Assembly (NCBI GenBank): GCA_937871685.1
Contig: CALMOL010000203.1
Coordinates: 2,953-19,297 of the forward strand
From: an uncultured Verrucomicrobiota bacterium
Lineage (GTDB): Bacteria > Verrucomicrobiota > Verrucomicrobiia > Chthoniobacterales > SZAS-18
Direction: 5' to 3'
DNA: 16,345 nt
Part shown: positions 1-6,546 of the stretch, piece by piece
How positions within the stretch are numbered: position 1 is the stretch's first letter
How the letters are laid out: every line of letters begins with the position of its first letter
The notes under the pieces: model-generated
Told to the model about the DNA's origin: nothing
Databases searched by the model: none
Seen by the model: the letters and a program-made list of their open reading frames with translations, nothing else
Program-made: the position numbers and the translations under genes

Positions 1-2
1 AG

Positions 3-1715
3 GGCGAGCGCGCGGACCTGGTCTGGAATGAGATCGCACTGGTGCGCTCCTCGGGCCCGTTGCGCCGATCGGCCTGGGCACGGCTGGGAGGCCGGGCGGA
101 AACTCTGCGCCGCGTGCGCGTGGCCGACGTGCAGGGAAGAGCCTCGGACTTCGTGCTGCCGACCGCCGCGGCGGCGGAACTGCTCGCGGCCATGCAGATG
201 TTCCTTGATCGCGGGCGCATCGCCAAGCCGGGCGAGCTTCGCCCGCTGCCCGCGGACACGAGGCCGCTCGTCGCACGACCTGGCTCAGCCTGGGTGCGGC
301 GGCTTTGGGCGCTGGCCGCAATCGCGGCCGCGACCGCGACGGTGGGCTGGGCCGCCGGGCAGGAGGGGCTGGCTTGGTTCGCCGGGGTGGCAGCCGCCTT
401 CGCCGCGGCCCGCGCGATCGGTGCGAGCGTAGAGGCCGCCGGTCGCTTGAAACTCGTGCCGGCTGAAGCGCCCGAGGAGGCGGCGATGCCCGCCCGGCCG
501 CCGGACGACGCGGGGCCGCGCTGGCTGCCGCGCGGCGCGCACGCCATCCTGGCGGCGCTGCTTGGCCTCGCGGGCTGGAAGCTCATTGCCGCGCCGCCGG
601 CGCGTGAAGAGATCGCCGTGACGATCAAGCCGGCACCGGCCACCACATCTGTCCGCCCCGCCGCGCCGAAGGCGGAGAAGGTCTCCCCGGCCGCCGCCTC
701 GGCCGAGGCCTGGGCGGCTGACCCGACATCCAAGGCTCACCGCATCAAGGCGGCCCAGCTCGTCTGCGAGCTACGCCTGCGCGAAGCCTGGAAGCCCGCG
801 GAGCAGCGCGACGTTTATCGCCTCGGGGATTCCGCCTGGCTCGCCGTCAGCCTCCAGCCCGCGCCAGCCGCCAAGACGAAGGCCGTCCCGATGCCGCTGG
901 CCGCGGCCGCCGCGGAAGCCACCGCGCGGCTGGAGAAGATTCTCGGCGCGCCGCTGCAACGCCGCGAGCAAGCCCTGCTCACCGCGGGCCAGGATGGAGC
1001 CGTGGCCTGGGCGGGGCAGCGGGAATGGGCGGAGATCCGCGGCGAGATGGACATCGACGGCGTCAGCCAAATCGTGACGCAGCGCGTCGCCAGCCGGGCC
1101 GAGGGCGTGACGGCGGTCGCCTTCGGCGTGCGGCCGGAAGACCGCGCCGCGCTGGCCGACGCCGGGCGCGAGGCGCTGGAAGGCGTCCGCGTCACTCCCC
1201 TGCGGGAATCGGAGCTGCGCGCAGTGGCCGGCCTGCGGTTGAACGAGCGCCCCCGCGTCTATCCGCGGCTGGTCACGGGCGGCGAGGTCACGCTTGGCGA
1301 GGGATGGCGGCAATCGGGCAAGAGCTCGCGCAGCTTTTCCGCCGGCGCGGGGACGCAGGCGATGTTCCTCAGCACGCCGCTCCCCTTCCCCAACAACATC
1401 TTCCGCAACCGTCCCTACGCCGACGCGATGCTCCGCCGCATGAAGGTGGCCTTCACCCCGCCGGCGGGCAGCGCGCCGCCGGGCTTCGCTATCGAGTCGC
1501 GCCAGGACATCCGCGCGGGCGACATCGAGTGGCATGCCGTGCGCTACCGCCGGATGGAAAACGACCGCCCGCGGCAGGAGACCATCTTCTTCCGCGCCAT
1601 CCCCGACCAAGGCTGGGCGGTGCTCGTGACCACGGAGTTCGAATCCCCCGAGGCGCACGACGCGGTGGCCCAAAGCATCATCAAGGGAGTGAAGTTCGGC
1701 TACCTTTGGAAATGA
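3..1715 (+). CDS. Membrane-anchored protein of unknown function, 5' end cut by the window
   Basis: The reading frame is open from the first bases of the window, so the gene starts upstream; a GTG at 42 is only an internal codon. About 570 residues are visible. Residues 1-75 form a soluble segment with a W-x-E-I motif (VWNEIALV), faintly reminiscent of bacterial PH-like domains. Hydrophobic segments follow at about 101-118, 123-142 and 182-200. After them come an Ala/Pro/Lys-rich linker and a soluble C-terminal region of about 350 residues, probably outside the membrane. Its last 140 residues (NIFRNRPYADAMLRRMK to the end) look like a compact folded domain. The FHA-ABC transporter begins about 73 bp downstream on the same strand, so the two may be co-transcribed and act together at the membrane. 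I do not recognise the family; the PH-like idea is weak inference. Confidence 0.75.
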   Translation, partial: GERADLVWNEIALVRSSGPLRRSAWARLGGRAETLRRVRVADVQGRASDFVLPTAAAAELLAAMQMFLDRGRIAKPGELRPLPADTRPLVARPGSAWVRRLWALAAIAAATATVGWAAGQEGLAWFAGVAAAFAAARAIGASVEAAGRLKLVPAEAPEEAAMPARPPDDAGPRWLPRGAHAILAALLGLAGWKLIAAPPAREEIAVTIKPAPATTSVRPAAPKAEKVSPAAASAEAWAADPTSKAHRIKAAQLVCELRLREAWKPAEQRDVYRLGDSAWLAVSLQPAPAAKTKAVPMPLAAAAAEATARLEKILGAPLQRREQALLTAGQDGAVAWAGQREWAEIRGEMDIDGVSQIVTQRVASRAEGVTAVAFGVRPEDRAALADAGREALEGVRVTPLRESELRAVAGLRLNERPRVYPRLVTGGEVTLGEGWRQSGKSSRSFSAGAGTQAMFLSTPLPFPNNIFRNRPYADAMLRRMKVAFTPPAGSAPPGFAIESRQDIRAGDIEWHAVRYRRMENDRPRQETIFFRAIPDQGWAVLVTTEFESPEAHDAVAQSIIKGVKFGYLWK

Positions 1716-1788
1716 GACCGCGGGCCTTGCGCCGCCGTTGACGTCCGGGCGGCGCGCGTGTGGAATGGCCCGGCTGGAACCTGCCCCG

Positions 1789-4695
1789 ATGCGCGCCCAT
1801 CTTTTCCTGACCGACGCCGAGGGCGCGCGCGTGGTGGACCTGGGCAAGGACTCCACGGCCATCGGCAGCGACCCCGCCGCCGCCGTGCGCGTGGCCTCGG
1901 CCGAGGAGCCGGCCCGGCACGCCACGCTCGGCTGGGACGCCCGCGAGGTCACCTGGGTGCTCCGCCCCGTGCGCGGCGCGGCGGTGCTCGTCAACGGCCG
2001 GCCGCTCACCAGCGTGGGAGCGGCGCTGGAGCACCAGGACGTGATCGAGCTGCCCGGCGGCGCGACGGCCCACTTTCACCGCCGGCCCGGTGATCCCACC
2101 TTCGGCGACGCGCCGGTCACCGAGTTGCCGCTGGACGGGCGCGCACGCCTGGTCTTCGGCCGCGCGGACACGTCGCTCACGCGCGCGGGCACGACGGACC
2201 GCGTGGAGCTGGACCCGGAGGACACGCGCATCTCGAAGATCCACGCCGTGCTGGAGCGCGAGGGCGACGGCTTCATGCTCGCCGACGAGTCGAAGTTCGG
2301 CACCGAGCTGAACGGCCGGGCCTTCGGCCGGACGCGGCTGGTCTTCGGCGACCGCTTCAAGATCCGCGAATACATCTTCGAGTTCACCGGCGCTTCCGTG
2401 CGGCGCGTGGACCATTCCGGCCTTGGGCGCGTGTCGGCGCGCGGGGTGAGCGTGGTGGTCCCCGTGCGGGGCCAGCCCACGGCGATCCTCGACGACGTGA
2501 GCCTGGAGGTGCGAGCGGGCGAGTTCCTCGGCGTGCTCGGCGGCAGCGGCCAGGGCAAATCCACGCTGCTCAACGCGCTCGCCGGCGTGCTCCCGCCCAC
2601 GCGCGGCGAGGTGTTCCTCTCGGGCATCCCCGCCTCGGACCGCCGCCGGCTCCGCGCGGTGGGCGTGGGCCTCGTGCCGCAGGACGACATCGTCCACCGC
2701 GAGCTGACGGTGCAGCGCGCCATCACCTACGGCGCGCGGCTGCGCCTCGGCCTGCCGCCGGCGCAAACGCGCGACCTCGTGGACCGCGTGATCGCGCGCC
2801 TCGGCCTCACGGAGCACCGGGACAAAAAGGTGGAAAACCTTTCCGGCGGCCAGCGCAAGCGCGTGAGCATCGCCATCGAGCTGCTGGCGCGGCCCACCGT
2901 GCTCTTCCTCGACGAGCCGTCCTCCGGGCTCGATCCCGCCACGGAGGCGGATCTGATGTCGCTGCTCCAGACGCTGCGCCTCACGGGCCTGACCGTGGTC
3001 TGCACCACGCACATGCTGCAGCGCGCGTTCCTCTTCGACCGCATCGCCTTCGTGCAGGGCGGCCGGCTCGTCTTCCTCGGAAAGGCCGACGAGGCGCGCG
3101 AGCACTTCCTGATGCGCGGCTCGGCCGGCGCCTCGGTGATGCTCGACAACTCGCCGCTCGACCGCATTTACGGGCTCCTCGCGCAATCCGCCCAGGCCAA
3201 GCCCGGCGAGCCCGGCCACAAGCCCGCCGCCGAGTGGGAGCAGGAGTTCCGCGCGTCCCGCTTCGCGCGCGCCCTGGCCGCGCCGCCGGAGGAATCGACG
3301 CCCCCGCCACCCGCCTCGAGCGGCGGTCGGCTAGGCTGGTGGCACACGGTGCGCGTGCTCTGCGCGCGGCAGTGGCAGATCCTGCGCGCCGACCGGCGCA
3401 ATCTTCTCTTCCTTCTCCTGCAGGCGGTCGGCATCGGGGTGCTGGTCGGCTGGGTGGCCGAGGATGCCGCGTTGCGGCTGTTCCTGGCTGTGGTGGCTAC
3501 GCTGTGGTTTGGTTGCTCCAACGGCGCGCAGCAGATCGTCGGCGAGCTGCCCATCTTCCGGCGCGAGCGCGTGTCCGGCCTCGGCGTGGGCGCCTACGTG
3601 CAGTCCAAGCTGCTGCTGCTCACGCTGCTCACCTTCGCGCAGGCGCTGCTGCTCCTCGGCACGGTCTTCGCCACGGCGCACGCGTTCCATCCCGAGCCGT
3701 TCGACTCGGCGCGCTTCTCGTCCCAGCTCGCGAATCGCCTGCTCCCCCCGGAGGCCCTGGACGCGCCCGCGGACGACGCCGATTTCACCGTGGCGGGCGA
3801 TGCCGACGCGCCGCCCGGGGCCACGCCCAGGCCGACGCCCGCCGCGATCGCGCCGCCCTCGCCCGCCCTGGTGGCCCTCGGCACCACGCTGGCGCGGTGG
3901 TTCTACCTCTCGGACAACCTGCTCGACTCCGGCCCGCGCAAGCTGCGCGGCACGAACGACGAGGAGATCACCGATCCGGCGACCGGCCGCACGGTGGTGG
4001 ACCCCGGCATCCCGCTGCGCCAGGTGCTCGCGTCCACGCTCGGGCTGAAGCTGGCGGCGCTCCTCGCGGCCTCGCTGGTGGGCGTGTCGCTCGGCTTGGC
4101 GATTTCCGCGCTGGTGCGCACCCCCACGCAGGCGGTGATGTGGGTGCCGCTCGTGCTGATCCCGCAGATCCTGCTGGGCGGCTTCGTCATCCGGGTGCCG
4201 GAGATGTCCACGGCCGTGTATCGGCTCAGCCGGGCCGTGCCCTCGTTCTGCGTGCAGCGCCTGATGGACGTCTCAAACATCTACGGCCAAGCCCTGCCGC
4301 TCATGTCCAACCGCACCGAGCGCCCCCTCTTCCTCAACCCGCGCGGCGAGAAGAAGAGCGTCCTTTGGACCGAGGACGGCCTGGAGATGAGCCGCGACCA
4401 TGAGAAGGTCGCGTTCTTCAACCCCTCCTGGCAAAACCTGGTCACGATCCACGGCCTCGTGGGCCAGACCGAGGAAGCGCGCGAGGAAGACGGCGCGGCC
4501 GACGGCGCCGGGCGCACGTTTTCCTCCCATCCGCGCGACACCACGAAGTCGCGCCGGGACGTGCTCTACGACAAGGGCGTGGTGTTCCGCTCGTGGCGCC
4601 CGGCTCAGGAATCCCTCGCGGCGCTGGGCGCCTGGGTGCTCGCCTGCCACGGCGTCACCCTCGCCGGCCTCCTTCGCCGGCAGGGCCAGGGTTGA
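1789..4695 (+). CDS. FHA-domain ABC transporter, ATPase fused to ABC-2 (ABCG-like) permease, Rv1747-like
   Basis: A 968-residue half-transporter. Residues 10-90 form a degenerate FHA-like domain: GSD replaces the usual GR, while VNG is kept at 68-70. Residues 120-200 form a canonical FHA domain with G124-R125, S149, H152 and N175-G176, expected to bind phosphothreonine peptides. The ATPase domain has Walker A GGSGQGKST from 251, signature LSGGQRKR from 351, Walker B VLFLDEPSSGLD with D375-E376, and H-loop H408. The permease has hydrophobic segments near 538-558, 563-583, 607-630, 752-775, 783-803 and 945-963, with an ABCG-like PIFRRERVSG motif after the second. This order matches mycobacterial Rv1747, which is controlled by a Ser/Thr kinase. 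The substrate is unknown. The loop at 631-745 is long and partly Pro-rich, and 140 polar residues precede the last helix. The frame is open back to a TTG at 1738, but ATG 1789 fits the domain start best. Confidence 0.93.
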   Translation: MRAHLFLTDAEGARVVDLGKDSTAIGSDPAAAVRVASAEEPARHATLGWDAREVTWVLRPVRGAAVLVNGRPLTSVGAALEHQDVIELPGGATAHFHRRPGDPTFGDAPVTELPLDGRARLVFGRADTSLTRAGTTDRVELDPEDTRISKIHAVLEREGDGFMLADESKFGTELNGRAFGRTRLVFGDRFKIREYIFEFTGASVRRVDHSGLGRVSARGVSVVVPVRGQPTAILDDVSLEVRAGEFLGVLGGSGQGKSTLLNALAGVLPPTRGEVFLSGIPASDRRRLRAVGVGLVPQDDIVHRELTVQRAITYGARLRLGLPPAQTRDLVDRVIARLGLTEHRDKKVENLSGGQRKRVSIAIELLARPTVLFLDEPSSGLDPATEADLMSLLQTLRLTGLTVVCTTHMLQRAFLFDRIAFVQGGRLVFLGKADEAREHFLMRGSAGASVMLDNSPLDRIYGLLAQSAQAKPGEPGHKPAAEWEQEFRASRFARALAAPPEESTPPPPASSGGRLGWWHTVRVLCARQWQILRADRRNLLFLLLQAVGIGVLVGWVAEDAALRLFLAVVATLWFGCSNGAQQIVGELPIFRRERVSGLGVGAYVQSKLLLLTLLTFAQALLLLGTVFATAHAFHPEPFDSARFSSQLANRLLPPEALDAPADDADFTVAGDADAPPGATPRPTPAAIAPPSPALVALGTTLARWFYLSDNLLDSGPRKLRGTNDEEITDPATGRTVVDPGIPLRQVLASTLGLKLAALLAASLVGVSLGLAISALVRTPTQAVMWVPLVLIPQILLGGFVIRVPEMSTAVYRLSRAVPSFCVQRLMDVSNIYGQALPLMSNRTERPLFLNPRGEKKSVLWTEDGLEMSRDHEKVAFFNPSWQNLVTIHGLVGQTEEAREEDGAADGAGRTFSSHPRDTTKSRRDVLYDKGVVFRSWRPAQESLAALGAWVLACHGVTLAGLLRRQGQG

Positions 4696-4998
4696 GCCGG
4701 TGATCCAGGGATCTCCCTTCGGAAAACGCCCCGCAATTCAGCCAGGCCATCTCATCGCGTGCTGCCCCGCCTTCGGGAAGCGCTCGTTCAATCTCCCAAG
4801 GCCCCGAGCCCCCCTTCCGAGTCCTCGGTTTCAGGGGAGTTGAGCGACGCCTTGAAAGGGACCCGGCTAGGGTGGGCGTCTCGCCCGTTGCGTCGCGCGT
4901 CCCCGCGCGGTGGCGGTCCTGGAGGGGCGCGCCGGCGCGCCCAGGGCGCCCGGCGGGCAGGACGCCCGTCGCCACCGAGGCGTCGCGGTTTCCAATCG
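4696..4998. other. Convergent intergenic region without a gene
   Basis: The FHA transporter stops at 4695 and the minus-strand DUF2851 gene stops at 4999, so this 303-bp gap receives transcription from both sides. Open frames crossing it are Arg/Pro/Ser-rich and lack any recognisable domain. The right half (about 4868-4990) holds the inverted-repeat element listed separately. The left half shows no clear hairpin with a T-run, so I see no classical terminator for the transporter gene. Confidence 0.6.
4868..4990. repeat. GC-rich inverted-repeat element in a convergent gap
   Basis: Several nested inverted repeats sit close together. GGGCG-TCT-CGCCC is a tight hairpin at 4874-4886. Arms GGTGGCG plus GTCCTG (4909-4921) pair with CAGGAC (4958-4963) and CGCCACC (4970-4976). 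The perfect 18-bp palindrome GGGCGCGCCGGCGCGCCC lies at 4925-4942, and CGGGC/GCCCG at 4954-4968 forms another stem. The word GCGTCGCG recurs near both ends. The structure looks like a non-autonomous intergenic repeat and could also serve as a bidirectional terminator. That it is multi-copy is inference, since only one copy is in the window. Confidence 0.5.
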
Positions 4999-6381
4999 CT
5001 AGGCGCTTGGTCCCTTCCCCGTCGCGCCGACCCGCTCCGGAAATGGGCAGCGCGCGCAATCGCTCGCGTCGCGCTGGCAGAAGTCCTCGTAGATCTGGAG
5101 CAAGCCCTGCTGCACGGCCGCGGTGCGCGGGAGCGTCTGCCGTGCGGCCGGCGGGCCGAGCAAGCGCGCGGCGGCGGTGTCGGCGCGGCGGTTTGACCGC
5201 TCCTCAGGCAAGCGGAGGAATTGTTCCCAGGCGGTCGGGCGGCGCGAGAGGATCGCGGGGAAGAACACGTTCGCCAGCATCTCGCTGGCCCGGGCATCGC
5301 CAACCAGCGCCAGCGGAGCGGTGAGCGGATGCGAGGCAAGCGTGCAGCGGCGGTCCCAAAACGGATCACTCAACGCCCCCAGCGCGGCGAAGGCGACCGT
5401 GGCCGGATCGGGGGCATCGAGCACGGCGCGCACCGACGGCCACGCGCCCGCGATGGCGGAGAGCGCGGCGAGGCGGCGCTGGGGATGGTTCGCCGGGCGC
5501 ACGCCGGACAACCTCCACGCGTCGCGCGGCAGGATGAGACGCTCCCACTCGCCGCGGCGCGGCCACCATTGCGCCCACGCGGCGGCGCGCCACGCGCGGG
5601 CTTCGTCGTCCGCGCCCAGCTCGCGCGCCGGGGCATCGAGGAAGCCGGCGAGGCCGAGCAACCACGCCGCCGCGGCCGCAGGCTGGGCGCGGACGAGGTG
5701 CAGCGGCAGGCGCTGGGCGAGAAGCGAGAAAGTGAGCTGGTTCGCATGGAAGCCGAGCGCGCTCGCGAGGAGTTGCCAAAGGGCCTCCTCCTCACCGTGC
5801 GCGGCGGCGAGGCGCGACCAGCGCGCCGACTTTTTTCCCAGGCGGTGCCGCGCGGCGGAGAGCACCACGCGGAGCGCAGCCTCGGCACCGATCTCGCGCA
5901 GTGGCGCGCAGCAGCGGCCGGGGTGCGCGCGCGGTGGCTCCGGCGGCGGGCCAGCCACGAGGCGCGCGAGATCGAGCTGCGCGCGCGGCACGAGGCGATG
6001 GTTGCGCGTGCGCGTGAAGGACTCGCGCGCGCCCGGCGGTGGGGCATGAACGTAGAGATGCAGCACCACGCCTTCAAAGGCCGGGTTTTCACCGTGGCCG
6101 TGGCGCTCCCAGTCGGCGGGGTCGAGGTCGATCTCGATCGCGCCGCGCACCGGATCGGGATCGGCGGCGAAGCGCACGGCGGCATCGAGGAAATCCGGGC
6201 CGGCGCCGCGGTTCCAAGTGCCGAACTGCACGATCTCCACGGGCGCGCCGTCAGGCGCGCGGAGCAGACGGCCGAACTCGCCCGCGAACCAGCGCGCCTG
6301 AACTTCCAGCTCCGGCGGCACGGGCCGCGTTTCCGGTTCCCGCACCGCGGGGCGGGTGAAGAGAAGCGCGCGGTAATCCAT
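4999..6381 (-). CDS. DUF2851 family protein
   Basis: A 460-residue soluble protein. The N-terminal third has the features I associate with DUF2851: FGTWNRGAGPDFLDAAV at 53-69, GAIEIDLDPADWERHGHG at 80-97 and the strand VVLHLYVH just after. The function of the family is not established. The C-terminus has a cysteine group, C435, C442 and C445 (DCARCPFPER), that could bind a metal. The start is set at ATG 6381 (MDYRALLF). The frame stays open upstream to 6426, but those extra codons lie in the palindromic repeat and encode unrelated sequence. A C/T-rich run, not a Shine-Dalgarno site, precedes the ATG. The VWA gene lies upstream on the same strand across the repeat, so co-transcription is possible but not shown. 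Confidence 0.85.
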   Translation of the reverse strand: MDYRALLFTRPAVREPETRPVPPELEVQARWFAGEFGRLLRAPDGAPVEIVQFGTWNRGAGPDFLDAAVRFAADPDPVRGAIEIDLDPADWERHGHGENPAFEGVVLHLYVHAPPPGARESFTRTRNHRLVPRAQLDLARLVAGPPPEPPRAHPGRCCAPLREIGAEAALRVVLSAARHRLGKKSARWSRLAAAHGEEEALWQLLASALGFHANQLTFSLLAQRLPLHLVRAQPAAAAAWLLGLAGFLDAPARELGADDEARAWRAAAWAQWWPRRGEWERLILPRDAWRLSGVRPANHPQRRLAALSAIAGAWPSVRAVLDAPDPATVAFAALGALSDPFWDRRCTLASHPLTAPLALVGDARASEMLANVFFPAILSRRPTAWEQFLRLPEERSNRRADTAAARLLGPPAARQTLPRTAAVQQGLLQIYEDFCQRDASDCARCPFPERVGATGKGPSA

Positions 6382-6390
6382 CGGGGGGAA

Positions 6391-6542
6391 GAAAACTCGA
6401 AGTTCGAAGCCCGAAACTCGAAACAAGCACCGGAAGGAACGGCAAGCGCCGGCTGCCCTCCCAGCCGCGCGCGTTCCTATCTTTGGCTGCTTCTTCCTTT
6501 CGGGCCTTGCCTCGAGTTTCGAACTTCGAGTTTCGGGTTTTC
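6391..6542. repeat. Palindromic intergenic element, copy A
   Basis: This roughly 150-bp element fills the gap between the VWA gene's stop and the DUF2851 start. The 14-mer ACTCGAAGTTCGAA at 6395-6408 recurs inverted at 6518-6531. CCCGAAACTCGAA at 6410-6422 recurs inverted at 6526-6538. Inside, GGAACG (6436-6441) pairs with CGTTCC (6472-6477), and GGCTG (6451-6455) pairs with CAGCC (6462-6466) around a CCCTCC loop. It shares ordered words with the element at 15219-15338: AGCCCGAAA, AAGGAACG and the 12-mer CTTCTTCCTTTC. Transcripts could fold into a long hairpin. It has no coding capacity of its own. Confidence 0.75.
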
Positions 6543-6546
6543 CCCG

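Noticed and set aside
771..2009. A 412-codon open frame on the minus strand
   Set aside because: It overlaps two plus-strand genes and the gap between them, and its product lacks domain features.
1681..3219. A 512-codon open frame on the minus strand
   Set aside because: It lies antisense to the FHA and ATPase domains, which carry intact motifs. Its product is rich in Arg, Ala, Glu and His without any domain, as expected of a GC-rich shadow frame.
6382..6426. A longer N-terminus for DUF2851
   Set aside because: These codons lie in palindromic element A, so the extension would be repeat-encoded; ATG 6381 matches the expected protein start.
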